Assembly (NCBI GenBank): GCA_028278025.1 | Contig: JANQFE010000004.1 | Coordinates: forward strand, 16,113 to 80,112 | Reading direction: 5' to 3' | DNA length: 64,000 nucleotides | Source: Thermodesulfobacteriota bacterium | Lineage (GTDB): Bacteria; Desulfobacterota; WTBG01; CAIYCZ01; CAIRTM01 | Shown: positions 27,006 through 36,348 of the stretch, piece after piece | Position numbering within the stretch: position 1 is the first letter of the stretch | Layout: each line of letters opens with the position of its first letter | Program-made: the position numbers and the translations under genes | Notes under the pieces: model-generated | Databases searched by the model: none | The model's input: the letters and a program-made list of their open reading frames with translations, nothing else | What the model was told of the DNA's origin: nothing

Positions 27006-27242
27006 TTAATTTTTCATTTGGGGGTAAAGATTCAGCGAAGTTTTTAGCTTTTATTACTAAATCATTATCAGTAGATTTTTTATTAACTATATGCTATAAA
27101 AAATATATTTTTTACATTGTAATAGCATTTTTTTATATCCTATGTTTATATTATATAGGCATATTTTGTGCATATATAGTGTAAATGCAAGGCTGTCACA
27201 ACGATCACAATACCTGATTTAGACCAAAGAAAGGCAACTGCT
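27006..27242. other. A+T-rich intergenic stretch before the PilZ gene
   Basis: This makes up the rest of the 404-base gap after the HD-GYP gene. It is very rich in A and T, with pyrimidine-rich runs around 27070-27180. I see no gene, RNA or convincing promoter. A weak sigma-28-like pair (TAAA at 27182, CGAT at 27202) has unsuitable spacing. Confidence 0.5.
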
Positions 27243-28097
27243 TTGAGTTTTACAGATTATATTGAAAAAGGACAGGTCATAGATTTGGAAATTGAGCTGT
27301 CTGATACTCATCCAATATATGCCGCTCGTGTAGAAGAAATCTCCGATTCAATAATCAGCGTAAAAATTATTGATACGGATTTCACCGCAGAAAATGATTT
27401 TGCAAAGAAAAAAGGTATTATCTGGGGCAAAAAAAAGGGGTTGAAATACAGCTTTTACGTTATTATCGAATCAATTAAAAACTCATCCGTTTTCTTGTTA
27501 AAACATATCCCCTCCCGGTCTCATCTTCGTATTGATGCATTTTTGATATTTGAATACAAGGAAATAACAGACACGGGCGTATTGCAAAAACGTAAAAAAT
27601 ACATCCATACTATGTCACCGGACAGTGAAGGATATGTTTTTACCCCGAGCAGAACTATCAGTGATGAAACTGATTTACAGACAAGCATACCACCCGAACT
27701 CATCAATGAAATCAACAGTATCCACAGAAAATTGGATTTTATAATTAAATTTCTCGGTAAGACAGATCAGGAAAATATTTTCAACAAAGACCCGGAAGAA
27801 GTCAACATCAGCGGTTCCGGGATGAGATTCACAACGACCGAAGAATACAAGCCTGGTGATTTCCTTGATATAAAACTTGTCCTGCCGATTTCCTCCGGTA
27901 TTATTATTGAAACTATCGGGCAGGTTGTGCGTGTCAACACTCTAGCAGATGCGGTACAAAAAAATGACGCTGTTCGCTATGCGATTGCAGTCAAATTTAT
28001 CACCATTAATGAAGATGACAGAGAATTTATAATCAGATATGTCTTCAAGCGGCAGAGAGAACTGTTAAGGACCGAAGAAGAGCTCCCGCCGACATAA
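27243..28097 (+). CDS. PilZ-domain protein, YcgR-like
   Basis: 284 residues, beginning at an apparent TTG codon at 27243 with AAAGG about 9 bases upstream; no suitable ATG lies nearby. Residues 1-110 are a YcgR-like N-terminal beta domain (YIEKGQVIDLEIELSD). Residues about 190-275 look like PilZ: the motif VNISGSGMRF fits the D/N-x-S-x-x-G signature, followed by GDFLDIKLVLP and VKFITINEDDREFIIRYVF. The arginine pair that binds c-di-GMP is not clear (a basic QKRKKY lies at about 117), so binding is uncertain. YcgR-type proteins brake or turn the flagellar motor when c-di-GMP is high. It converges on the PHP gene. Confidence 0.75.
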   Translation: MSFTDYIEKGQVIDLEIELSDTHPIYAARVEEISDSIISVKIIDTDFTAENDFAKKKGIIWGKKKGLKYSFYVIIESIKNSSVFLLKHIPSRSHLRIDAFLIFEYKEITDTGVLQKRKKYIHTMSPDSEGYVFTPSRTISDETDLQTSIPPELINEINSIHRKLDFIIKFLGKTDQENIFNKDPEEVNISGSGMRFTTTEEYKPGDFLDIKLVLPISSGIIIETIGQVVRVNTLADAVQKNDAVRYAIAVKFITINEDDREFIIRYVFKRQRELLRTEEELPPT

Positions 28098-28149
28098 AAT
28101 TGCCGGCCATTAAAAAACCCAGTAGGGTAGCTTCAGCTGCAGGTACCCG

Positions 28150-28806
28150 TTACTTTTTCAATGTTTTGGCTACTATTTCTTTGCTGTTATGCAACATTTC
28201 AACAAAATCCTTCTTATCAAGACCGGATCCAATAGCAACTTTCTCAGCATGCTCCCTGGTAAGCAGATCATAGGGGGCATGTGCATCTGAATTAAGTACT
28301 AACCTGGCGTTATATTTTTTAGCAAGATGTGCTACATGGCCGTTACAAAGAGAATGGCCTCCCCGTGAGGATATCTCTAAAAATACCCCCTTTGAAGCCG
28401 CACGTTGTACTTCTTCCACGGTAATAAGACCGGGATGCGCAAGGATATCAATACCGGCATCTATTGCTTTACTGTTTGTGCCCGGGGCAACAGGTTCTAC
28501 GATTGTTTCACCATGCACCACAACAATGCCTGCGCCCATTGAGCGCGCATCAGCTGCAAGCATTGCAATATCATCAGGAAACACATGGGTTAATTCTATA
28601 CCGGCTATCGCGGTAATCGTACCTGCCATGTTGATTTTACTGCATATCTTTATAATGCGCGGAATGATAAAATCATAATTGGAAAAATCAGCATGGTCGG
28701 TTACTGCGATTGCCTGATAGCCGCATACAACAGCTCGTCTTATCAATTCCGACGGCAGCAGTTCTCCATCGCTGAATAATGAATGCGTGTGCAAATCAAT
28801 CATCAT
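28150..28806 (-). CDS. PHP-domain phosphoesterase
   Basis: 218 residues from the ATG at 28806; GAGGAG lies 6 bases upstream, whereas the first in-frame ATG (28812) directly abuts it. The PHP metal-binding motifs are present: IDLHTHSLFSDGELLP at the start, VTDHADFSNYD, AGIELTHVFPDD, LAHPGLI, ISSRGGHSL and LNSDAHAPYDL. These proteins use two or three metal ions to cleave phosphoesters; relatives include histidinol phosphatase and nucleoside 3',5'-bisphosphatase, but the substrate here is not readable. It lies 14 bases after miaB on the same strand. Confidence 0.82.
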   Translation of the reverse strand: MMIDLHTHSLFSDGELLPSELIRRAVVCGYQAIAVTDHADFSNYDFIIPRIIKICSKINMAGTITAIAGIELTHVFPDDIAMLAADARSMGAGIVVVHGETIVEPVAPGTNSKAIDAGIDILAHPGLITVEEVQRAASKGVFLEISSRGGHSLCNGHVAHLAKKYNARLVLNSDAHAPYDLLTREHAEKVAIGSGLDKKDFVEMLHNSKEIVAKTLKK

Positions 28807-28820
28807 GCCCATCTCCTCAA

Positions 28821-30158
28821 TCAGATTAGTTTTCCCGAAAGTGAATGAATTCGGGCTTTTTCTATTTTTACCACAGCGGTAGTCCCTATACGTTCGGGTT
28901 GCCCCTTACAGTTTACAACTTTATTACCTGCAGTCCGACCGGCAATGCAGCCACGGCCTCTTTTACTATGGCCTTCAAAAAGCACAGAGCATGTTTTGCC
29001 GATGAGTTGCATGTTTTTCTGCAGGCTGATGTTTCTTTGCTTTTCTTTAATCATGGAGAGCCTTTTGATTTTTACTGCATACGGAACCTTGGCGGTATAT
29101 TGTGATGCTTTTGTTCCCGGCCGATCGGTATAGTGAAACATAAATAAGTCATCGTAGCCTATAGACTCGATGAGAGCAAGTGTTTCACGAAAATCATCAT
29201 TGGTTTCGCCAGGGAACCCGACCAAAATATCGGATGTAATACTTATATCAGGCACTGCCTGTCTGAGCAAATGTATTTTATGACGGTATTCTTTAGACGT
29301 GTAACCCCGGTTCATCAAATCAAGAATTCTGTCAGAACCTGACTGCAGGGGTAAATGGATATGCCCACACAGCTTATCAAGTTCAGCAAAGCAGTCAATC
29401 AGCTGATCGGACAAATCTTTAGGATGAGAGGTTGTAAAGCGAATCCTTTCTAAACCGGTAATGACATTAAGTTGCCGGAGTAGTGCGGCAAACGTCAGTG
29501 AAGGTGACACTGTTCTGCCGTAAGAATTTACATTTTGACCTAAAAGTGTAATTTCTTTAATACCGGCATCAACAAGGTTTGTGACTTCACGAAGAATATC
29601 ATCGGGATCTCGGCTATACTCACGTCCCCGTACAAAGGGCACTACACAGTATGAACAATAATTATCACACCCATGCATAATTGATATAAAAGCACTAATC
29701 TGTGAAGAATGCGGCATGTAGGAATCTGAAGGATAAATATCAGAATGTGCAGGCATGCTAACGTCTACTGCTTTGTCACCACAAAATGCCTTTTCGATAA
29801 GAACAGGCAGGCGAGACAAACAGTGTGTCCCAAAGACTATATCTATGTAAGGAAAACGTTTTACCAGATTGTGCCCTTCTTGCTGAGCAACACAACCGCC
29901 AACACCTAAGATAAAATTACTCTGACGGTTCTTAAGTTTTTTAATTCTCCCCAGCTCACTATAAACCTTATCTTCAGCTTTACGGCGAACACTGCACGTG
30001 TTTAAAAGAATTACGGTTGCTTCTTCATACGACAGTGCTCTTTCGTAACCACATGATTCAAGTAACCTGAGGATACGCAAAGAATCATATTCGTTCATCT
30101 GACAACCAAAAGTCTTTATATAAACTTTTGGCCGGCTTGCTGTACTTCTTATACCCAT
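28821..30158 (-). CDS. miaB: tRNA-2-methylthio-N6-dimethylallyladenosine synthase
   Basis: 445 residues, full length. MiaB is a radical-SAM enzyme that adds a methylthio group to i6A37 of tRNA, using two 4Fe-4S clusters. The N-terminal UPF0004 domain has the three cluster cysteines (TFGCQMNEYDS, LLNTCSVR, GGCVAQQEG). The radical-SAM motif is CDNYCSYC, followed by GREYSR and LLGQNVNSYG, and the C-terminal TRAM domain holds RTAGNKVVN. It is the first gene of a two-gene minus-strand unit with the PHP gene. No ribosome-binding site is obvious before the ATG. Confidence 0.95.
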   Translation of the reverse strand: MGIRSTASRPKVYIKTFGCQMNEYDSLRILRLLESCGYERALSYEEATVILLNTCSVRRKAEDKVYSELGRIKKLKNRQSNFILGVGGCVAQQEGHNLVKRFPYIDIVFGTHCLSRLPVLIEKAFCGDKAVDVSMPAHSDIYPSDSYMPHSSQISAFISIMHGCDNYCSYCVVPFVRGREYSRDPDDILREVTNLVDAGIKEITLLGQNVNSYGRTVSPSLTFAALLRQLNVITGLERIRFTTSHPKDLSDQLIDCFAELDKLCGHIHLPLQSGSDRILDLMNRGYTSKEYRHKIHLLRQAVPDISITSDILVGFPGETNDDFRETLALIESIGYDDLFMFHYTDRPGTKASQYTAKVPYAVKIKRLSMIKEKQRNISLQKNMQLIGKTCSVLFEGHSKRGRGCIAGRTAGNKVVNCKGQPERIGTTAVVKIEKARIHSLSGKLI

Positions 30159-30361
30159 GATCGGTAATGTTTAGTTGCATTACAAAAGTAAGTTGACGTT
30201 TTTTTATATACACCGGACAATGCATTGAATGCATATTCATAAAATAACATAAATGTACTTTATATAAAACAACATATTCTTATACCAGAAGCGTACAGAG
30301 CCCGGATATGTGATTGTGTTACAAGACAGCAGGGTTTGTTTTTAATGTAATAACAGGAAAA

Positions 30362-31195
30362 TTAATTTTTATCAGATTGGCTTTCGGGGTGGTGATATGC
30401 TGCAATTTTTTTATTTGCTTCGTTCAAACGTTTTGCCAGTGCATCTACAATTTTAATAGACAGTTGTGGATAGTTTTCCAGTACAGCCGGCAGGTCGTCA
30501 ACATTAAAAATTTGAACAATACTGCGGCCGATAGATGTTACGGTGGCACTTCTTTCTTCATGAAGCAGAGCACTCATTTCACCAAAGTATTCATCGGTTC
30601 CTGTAATTCTACCAACTTCCTTGCCGGCCCTGGTGACCTGTAAACCATGCTCTGATTCCACCAGTCGAAAAATATCTGTTCCGTCGGTTCCTTCTGCAAT
30701 AAGCACTTCACCGTCATGAAATATTTTCTCGTTTATATCAACAACATTTTCAAAAGAAATATTTGCTTCAGCAATCTGGGTGGTTTGTTCCAATTGGGTT
30801 AAAACCGACTCCAAAATCTGCAGAATAAGCTGGGGACGATCATAAATAAATTCTTTTAACATAAGGGCAGGATAGGAAGCGATACGGGACTTTGTGAGCG
30901 AAACTGCCGTGGTTGTATACGGACGTTTCAAAAAGTGATTTTCAATACCGAAAACATCACCGTCTTTTAGAACTCGAATGCTTTTATTGTTTTGGAGTAT
31001 CTCAACATTGCCTTTCAGTATAACAAAAAAGCGATCATTAGAAGAGCCTTCAACTACAATATGCTCCCGAGGGATATATTCACGAACTACAACATCTTTA
31101 ATGTTTTTTTGAGCAGGCATTTTGAATTTGTTACGTGAATGATTATTGATAGGGTTTGTTTCGGATTTTATGAATAAAATATTAGAAGATTTCAT
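30362..31195 (-). CDS. Protein with two cyclic-nucleotide-binding domains, no DNA-binding domain
   Basis: 277 residues. Two cNMP-binding folds follow each other: about 35-140 (IVVEGSSNDRFFVILKGNVE, LKDGDVFGIENHFLKRPYT) and about 155-270 (IFHDGEVLIAEGTDGTDIFR, YFGEMSALLHEERSATVTSI). The second keeps the FGEMSALL-x-x-x-RSATV phosphate-binding pattern of true cNMP binders; the first is weaker (FGIENHFL). No helix-turn-helix follows, so it is not a CRP-type regulator but a sensor or scaffold that may act on a partner. The start is uncertain: ATG codons at 31195 and 31120 both lack a clear ribosome-binding site. It lies divergently from the chemotaxis operon. Confidence 0.75.
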   Translation of the reverse strand: MKSSNILFIKSETNPINNHSRNKFKMPAQKNIKDVVVREYIPREHIVVEGSSNDRFFVILKGNVEILQNNKSIRVLKDGDVFGIENHFLKRPYTTTAVSLTKSRIASYPALMLKEFIYDRPQLILQILESVLTQLEQTTQIAEANISFENVVDINEKIFHDGEVLIAEGTDGTDIFRLVESEHGLQVTRAGKEVGRITGTDEYFGEMSALLHEERSATVTSIGRSIVQIFNVDDLPAVLENYPQLSIKIVDALAKRLNEANKKIAAYHHPESQSDKN

Positions 31196-31207
31196 ATGTT
31201 ATTTGCT

Positions 31208-31235
31208 TAAAGCTTACAACTATTTTTGCCGAATA
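31208..31235 (+). promoter_or_regulatory. Possible sigma-28 type promoter of the chemotaxis operon
   Basis: TAAAGCTT (7 of 8 to the FliA -35 box), a 12-base spacer and GCCGAATA (6 of 8) lie in the divergent region before cheY. The leader to cheY would be about 145 bases. The layout agrees with the flaG site under the same alignment, but it is a motif match only. Confidence 0.4.
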
Positions 31236-31385
31236 TAAGTGCATAAAAAATACAGTTAAGTTTGGAGTATTTGTCGTAAAATAGGTAAATTTTACTGATT
31301 ATTGACTTAGTAGCAAAAGTATATATTTTATCATAATATACAATAAGATATAAAAAAGTAAACAACTAGTGAAGGAGCACCATAA

Positions 31386-31766
31386 ATGGCCATAAATACC
31401 AATATGAAAATACTGGTGGTAGATGATTTTTCTACCATAAGAAGAATCGTGCGAAATATTCTTAAACAGCTCGGATTTACTAATATAGAAGAGGCTGAGG
31501 ACGGTGATATTGCTTTAGAGCAGTTAAAATTAAAGGATTTTGAATTAGTGGTAACTGATTGGAATATGCCGAACATGACCGGTTTGGATTTGTTAAAGGC
31601 AATCAGGGCTGATGAAAGGTTGAAGGACATTAAAGTATTGCTGGTTACTGCTGAGGCCGAAAAGGAAAATGTTGTTCAGGCTGCTCAGGCCGGGGTCAAT
31701 GATTATGTTGTAAAACCCTTCACTGCTGAGGTCCTGCAGCAAAAAATAGATAGAATTTTTTCATAG
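31386..31766 (+). CDS. cheY: Chemotaxis response regulator CheY
   Basis: 126 residues, a single receiver domain. The acidic pair VVDDFST (13-14), phospho-acceptor D58 in [28 protein letters not shown] and [10 protein letters not shown] are all as in motor-binding CheY proteins of the E. coli type. Phospho-CheY binds the flagellar switch to change rotation. GAAGGAG lies 8 bases before the ATG. It is the first gene of the chemotaxis operon. Confidence 0.95.
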   Translation: MAINTNMKILVVDDFSTIRRIVRNILKQLGFTNIEEAEDGDIALEQLKLKDFELVVTDWNMPNMTGLDLLKAIRADERLKDIKVLLVTAEAEKENVVQAAQAGVNDYVVKPFTAEVLQQKIDRIFS

Positions 31767-31801
31767 CACAGTCACCTTTTCTTAAAAAACTAATCGTTTA
31801 T

Positions 31802-34477
31802 ATGATAACTAAAAAATTACTTCAGTATATTGAAGCAGTTGCTGAGGAACTCGTAACTGCCGATCCTTATAATCTCCAGGAGCTAGGTAAAATATTAGAT
31901 CATTTTGCAGCCATATCTGAGGAAGCCCAACGTACTGAACTGCAAAATGTTGCTGAATCGGCTCAAAAGGCGTCTGAGCTGATAAAACAAATGATACTTG
32001 ATGAACATAGTGATCGTGATAAGGCAATTGAATTTCTCAACAATACTGTTACGGCACTGCAGCAAGCAACCCGCCCCGGTGCCCGGGGAAACGATATCGT
32101 TTTAAATAATCAAAAAACTACAGACAGCCCAGATGCAGGAATAAAGGGGACAAAGTCTTTTAGGTTACCGGATTATCTTGATGAAACTATCTTCAACGAG
32201 TTCTTAAATGAACAGAACAATGTGCTTGAAAAAATGGAAGCACATATTTTGCAATTGGAAAAAGAAAAAGACGCTGAAACAATTGCCGATCTGCGCCGTG
32301 TCTTCCACACGCTGAAGGGTGAAAGTGCAGTTTTTGCCCTGCATGATATTGAACGCATATGTCATATGACGGAAGACTTGATTGATTCTACAGTGGACAG
32401 ATTACCTATTGATCTGCTGCTCCACGTAAAAGACTGGTTAGGTGGTGTATTTGATGTATTAAAAAGCACTGGAGAGCTGCTTGAACCCGATGAAAAGCTT
32501 CTGTCTTTTTTCAACGGAGATGCTGATCAAAAAGCAGCAGACGTGACAAAAAAAAATAGTGTAGATCAGGCACCGGCAGATGCGGAAACCGCTGCTGCTG
32601 CCATTGAGAGTCCGGTTCCTCAAAAAGATGAAGTACAGATTGAAAAAACATTAAGCGGGGATATTGATCTTCTTACTGATTTTGTTTCAGAAGCACAAGA
32701 ACACATTGATACTATTGACAACAGACTGCTGACCCTTGAAAGCAATCCTGAAGATGCCGATCTTTTAAATGCTGTTTTCAGGGTTTTTCATACAATAAAA
32801 GGTGCGGCAGGTTTCCTTGCTCTTGATGATATGGCCGGCTTGGCCCATACAACTGAAAACTTGCTGGATCTCGCACGCAAAGGAGAAATAATATTATCTG
32901 GAGGTAGGATTGATGTTGTTTTTGAAGCAGTTGATACCATGAAACGAATGGTTGCAAACATCAGGGATGCTATAGCAAGCGGTTCAACCACCTATGCAGT
33001 CGAAACAAATTTAGATGCATTAATCAATACAATAACAGTTGCAACCTCTGAAAAAACCGGAGCAGCACTGCAACAATCTGCTGATGCAGGGCAGATACAA
33101 ACAAGAACCGGATTGCCGGAACAAGAAACGAACCGTGGTGAAGAAGAAAAAAATGTGGACGCTGAGACACCGATAGTGCTTACTACTGAAAAGTCTTCAC
33201 TATCAGCTAAAGATAGTCAGGACCGGGCCGCACAAAAGAAAATGCCGCAGGGTCAGGTTAAAATAAAAGAGTCGATTAAGGTTGATTCGGAATATCTTGA
33301 TAAATTGATAGATGCGATCGGGGAACTTGTCATAATAGAGTCAATGATCAAACAGGACTCCGAAGTGGAGAACCTGCAATCTGCACGGTTGATGCGCAAT
33401 ATGTCACAGATGGGTAAGATTACCCGCGAACTGCAACAGCTTGGAATGACCTTGCGTATGATACCCGTTAAAGCGACATTTCAAAAAATGGCAAGGGTTG
33501 TGAGAGATCTTGCCAAAAAAGGGAATAAAAAAATCGAATTCGTCGATTATGGTGAAGATACAATGCTTGATAAAAGTGTAGTCGATAGAATTGGTGATCC
33601 GCTTATTCATTTAGTAAGGAATTCTGTTGATCATGGCATAGAATCAACGGCAGAGGAAAGGGTGCAGGCAGGCAAGAACGCAACGGGCCGGGTGGAACTA
33701 AATGCTTTTCATAAGGGCGGCAATATACATATAGAAATTAAAGATGATGGACGCGGTTTAAATAAAGAAGCAATTTTAAAAAAAGCCGCTGAAAAGGGAC
33801 TCATCCACGAAGGGCAGAGCTTAAGTGATAGAGAAATCTATAATCTTATTTTTTTACCGGGTTTTTCAACTGCAAGTAAGGTTACCGATGTTTCCGGTCG
33901 CGGTGTCGGGATGGATGTTGTAAAAAGAACGATAGAAGACTTGCGAGGCAGTGTAGATATATTTTCCGATCCGGGCAAAGGGTCACTTTTCAGTATTCGC
34001 CTGCCGTTAACCCTGGCAATAATTGACGGGATGCTGGTGCGTATAGGTGCTGAGCGCTATATTATACCGACACTTTCAATAGTTGAAGCAATACGGCCCC
34101 GCGCTGATGATATCTCCATTGTTGTAAATCGTGGTGAAATGATTAAAGTACGCGACAACGTAATCCCTCTTTTCAGACTGGCTGATCTTTTCAACATACC
34201 GGCTCAGGTAACAGACCCGGTTGACGGTATTGTTATCGTTGTAGAGGACAGCGGCAAAATGACAGGTATTTTGGTGGATGAACTTTTAGGGCAGCAGTCA
34301 ACCGTCATAAAAAGTCTCGGGGCTTCATTTAAGGGGCTTTCTGGAATTTCCGGCGGATCAATAATGTCTGACGGTCGTGTCGGAATTATCCTTGATATTG
34401 CCGGAATTATTAAGTTTGCAACTGCCCGTAACACACTGAGTAACGAGAAAAAAAGTAATGATGCCTTGCGGGTATAA
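31802..34477 (+). CDS. cheA: Chemotaxis histidine kinase CheA with two Hpt domains
   Basis: 891 residues, longer than E. coli CheA (654). Residues 1-115 are an additional helical domain without a recognisable phospho-histidine. Two Hpt domains follow, with H169 (RRVFHTLKGES) and H330 (RVFHTIKGAAGF). The dimerisation and kinase core starts near 485: IKVDSEYLDKLIDAIGELVI, the N-box HLVRNSVDHGIE, G1 IEIKDDGRGLN, the G2 region VSGRGVGMDVVKRTIEDLRG. The C-terminal CheW-like domain is LAIIDGMLVRIG onwards. It phosphorylates CheY and CheB in response to receptors. Two Hpt sites allow two phosphorylation outputs. No chemoreceptor gene is in the window. Confidence 0.95.
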   Translation: MITKKLLQYIEAVAEELVTADPYNLQELGKILDHFAAISEEAQRTELQNVAESAQKASELIKQMILDEHSDRDKAIEFLNNTVTALQQATRPGARGNDIVLNNQKTTDSPDAGIKGTKSFRLPDYLDETIFNEFLNEQNNVLEKMEAHILQLEKEKDAETIADLRRVFHTLKGESAVFALHDIERICHMTEDLIDSTVDRLPIDLLLHVKDWLGGVFDVLKSTGELLEPDEKLLSFFNGDADQKAADVTKKNSVDQAPADAETAAAAIESPVPQKDEVQIEKTLSGDIDLLTDFVSEAQEHIDTIDNRLLTLESNPEDADLLNAVFRVFHTIKGAAGFLALDDMAGLAHTTENLLDLARKGEIILSGGRIDVVFEAVDTMKRMVANIRDAIASGSTTYAVETNLDALINTITVATSEKTGAALQQSADAGQIQTRTGLPEQETNRGEEEKNVDAETPIVLTTEKSSLSAKDSQDRAAQKKMPQGQVKIKESIKVDSEYLDKLIDAIGELVIIESMIKQDSEVENLQSARLMRNMSQMGKITRELQQLGMTLRMIPVKATFQKMARVVRDLAKKGNKKIEFVDYGEDTMLDKSVVDRIGDPLIHLVRNSVDHGIESTAEERVQAGKNATGRVELNAFHKGGNIHIEIKDDGRGLNKEAILKKAAEKGLIHEGQSLSDREIYNLIFLPGFSTASKVTDVSGRGVGMDVVKRTIEDLRGSVDIFSDPGKGSLFSIRLPLTLAIIDGMLVRIGAERYIIPTLSIVEAIRPRADDISIVVNRGEMIKVRDNVIPLFRLADLFNIPAQVTDPVDGIVIVVEDSGKMTGILVDELLGQQSTVIKSLGASFKGLSGISGGSIMSDGRVGIILDIAGIIKFATARNTLSNEKKSNDALRV

Positions 34478-34501
34478 TTTTTTTATGAGAGGAGTACGGC
34501 C

Positions 34502-35038
34502 ATGATGGGTACTATGTCGGAAGGGAAGGGTATTGCCGTAAACAAGACCGGAAAATATCTGACCTTTACTCTTGGTAGCGAACAATACGGTCTGGAAATA
34601 CTAAAAGTAAGAGAAATCATCGGCATTATGGAAATAACAAAAGTTCCCAGAACGCCTGAATTTATTCGGGGTGTTGTAAATTTGCGCGGGAAAGTCATAC
34701 CGGTGGTCAATTTAAGAAAAAAGTTTGATATGGAAACTGTGGATGATACTGACCAAACCTGCATAATTGTTGTTGACATCCATCTTGAAAACACGGTTCT
34801 GCAGATGGGTACTATTGTTGACAGTGTTTCCGAGGTTTTGGATATTGAGGAAGATGATATTGAAGATACGCCAACTTTTGGAACAAACCTCAATACCAAA
34901 TTTATAAAAGGCATTGCAAAAACAAAAGGCGGTGTAAAGATATTGCTTAATATTGAAGAAGTACTGTCGGCGGATGATGTCCAAGCTCTTTCAACGACCT
35001 CATCATCTGAGTCTCACTCAGAGCAAAACAATACATAG
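34502..35038 (+). CDS. cheW: Chemotaxis coupling protein CheW
   Basis: 178 residues. The CheW fold is complete: LTFTLGSEQYGLEILKVREI, MEITKVPRTPEFIRGVVNLR, GKVIPVVNLRKKF and VDSVSEVLDIEEDDIEDTP, ending GVKILLNIEEVLS. It links chemoreceptors to CheA at the membrane-proximal array. A GAGAGGAG site precedes the ATG. Its serine-rich tail is not conserved in the family. It lies 24 bases after cheA. Confidence 0.95.
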   Translation: MMGTMSEGKGIAVNKTGKYLTFTLGSEQYGLEILKVREIIGIMEITKVPRTPEFIRGVVNLRGKVIPVVNLRKKFDMETVDDTDQTCIIVVDIHLENTVLQMGTIVDSVSEVLDIEEDDIEDTPTFGTNLNTKFIKGIAKTKGGVKILLNIEEVLSADDVQALSTTSSSESHSEQNNT

Positions 35039-35042
35039 AAAA

Positions 35043-35846
35043 ATGGATACAAAGACTTTTCAAAAATTCAGGGAAATTGTTTATAGCAACAGCGGTATAA
35101 ACCTGAGTTCTTCCAAAGAAGCAATGGTTTCGTCCAGGGTTTCAAAACGAATGCGTGAACTTGGTATAACGGAGCCTCACCACTATCTTCACTACCTTTT
35201 AAAGGATGATAGCGGTGATGAAATTATTAAATTTTTGGATGTTATTTCAACAAATGTTACGAGTTTCTATCGAGAACAGGAACATTTTGAATTTTTGGCA
35301 GAAGTGGCTTCGCAATGGATACACAACGGGCAGAGCTCCGTTAGAATATGGTGTGCCGCCGCATCTACCGGGGAGGAGCCCTATACCATTGCTATGTCAC
35401 TGCTTTCAGCAGCAGGTGACAAAGATGTTGATATTAAAATACTGGCGACCGATATATCAACAAGAGCACTTGCAAAAGCTCAAACGGGAAAATATTCATC
35501 TGCAACAATGACGGCAGTTCCAAAACATTATAGAAAAAAATATTTTTTTGTTCATAAGGAAGGCGATCAAACATTCTATATTGCAAAAGATGTGCTCAAA
35601 AGTATAATTGTCTTTAGACGTTTAAACTTGTCAAAACCGCCTTTTCCTATGAAAGGCCCTCTGGATACGGTGTTTTGCAGGAATGTCATGATTTATTTTG
35701 ATAATCAAACACGTGCAAAGCTTATTGCTGAAATTGATCACTTATTAAAAACTGAAGGCTATCTGATCACCGGGCATGCTGAAAGTCTGACAAGCATTCA
35801 AACTAATTTACAATGTGTTCGTCCTTCGGTTTATCAAAAACGGTAA
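35043..35846 (+). CDS. cheR: Chemotaxis protein methyltransferase CheR
   Basis: 267 residues from the ATG at 35043, four bases after the cheW stop; an earlier in-frame ATG at 34953 would overlap cheW by 86 bases. CheR methylates glutamates of chemoreceptors with S-adenosylmethionine. The N-terminal helical domain (FREIVYSNSGINLSSSKEAM) is followed by the SAM-binding core: IWCAAASTGEEPYTIAM, ILATDISTRALAKAQTGKYS, and the catalytic-region PLDTVFCRNVMIYFDNQT. Length is normal. Confidence 0.95.
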   Translation: MDTKTFQKFREIVYSNSGINLSSSKEAMVSSRVSKRMRELGITEPHHYLHYLLKDDSGDEIIKFLDVISTNVTSFYREQEHFEFLAEVASQWIHNGQSSVRIWCAAASTGEEPYTIAMSLLSAAGDKDVDIKILATDISTRALAKAQTGKYSSATMTAVPKHYRKKYFFVHKEGDQTFYIAKDVLKSIIVFRRLNLSKPPFPMKGPLDTVFCRNVMIYFDNQTRAKLIAEIDHLLKTEGYLITGHAESLTSIQTNLQCVRPSVYQKR

Positions 35847-35868
35847 AAATCGTTAATGGAGTAAATAA

Positions 35869-36348
35869 GTGAAGACAGTAGTTGTCGGTATTTCCGACAT
35901 GAAAGTTTCTAATAATACCAAGGAAATTCTTATTACCTATTCTCTGGGTTCTTGCCTCGGCGTTGTTCTATACGATCCTGTAGCACATGTTGCGGGCCTG
36001 TTGCATAGTATGCTGCCGCTTTCTAAAATAGACCCGCTTAAAGCAAAGACGTCACCCTGGATGTTTGTTGATACAGCGGTACCGCTTTTGTTTAAAGAAG
36101 CTTATAAACTGGGGGCTGAAAAAAAACGCATTATTGTTAAAGCCGTGGGATGTTCATCTCTTTTAGATGAGCAAGGATTTTTTAAGATCGGGGAACGAAA
36201 TTTTACGGTGCTCCGAAAACTATTATGGAAGAACAACATACTCATTGAAAAACAGGATATAGGGGGTAATCATTCACGCACAGTATCAATTGCAGTTGGT
36301 TCTGGGCGCGTAATCCTCAAAGCAAAAGGTGAGGAGAATGAACTATGA
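35869..36348 (+). CDS. cheD: Chemoreceptor glutamine deamidase CheD
   Basis: 159 residues with a GTG start at 35869. CheD deamidates receptor glutamines and, in species with CheC/CheX, interacts with those phosphatases. The catalytic cysteine C29 (TYSLGSCLGV) and histidine H46 (GLLHSMLP) are present, as is the later KAVGCSSLLDEQGFFKIGER. The ATGA overlap with the next gene (36345) indicates coupled translation. Confidence 0.93.
   Translation: MKTVVVGISDMKVSNNTKEILITYSLGSCLGVVLYDPVAHVAGLLHSMLPLSKIDPLKAKTSPWMFVDTAVPLLFKEAYKLGAEKKRIIVKAVGCSSLLDEQGFFKIGERNFTVLRKLLWKNNILIEKQDIGGNHSRTVSIAVGSGRVILKAKGEENEL

Noticed and set aside
27182..27205. sigma-28-like TAAA and CGAT before the PilZ gene
   Set aside because: The first box is poor and the spacing is two bases shorter than in the other candidates.
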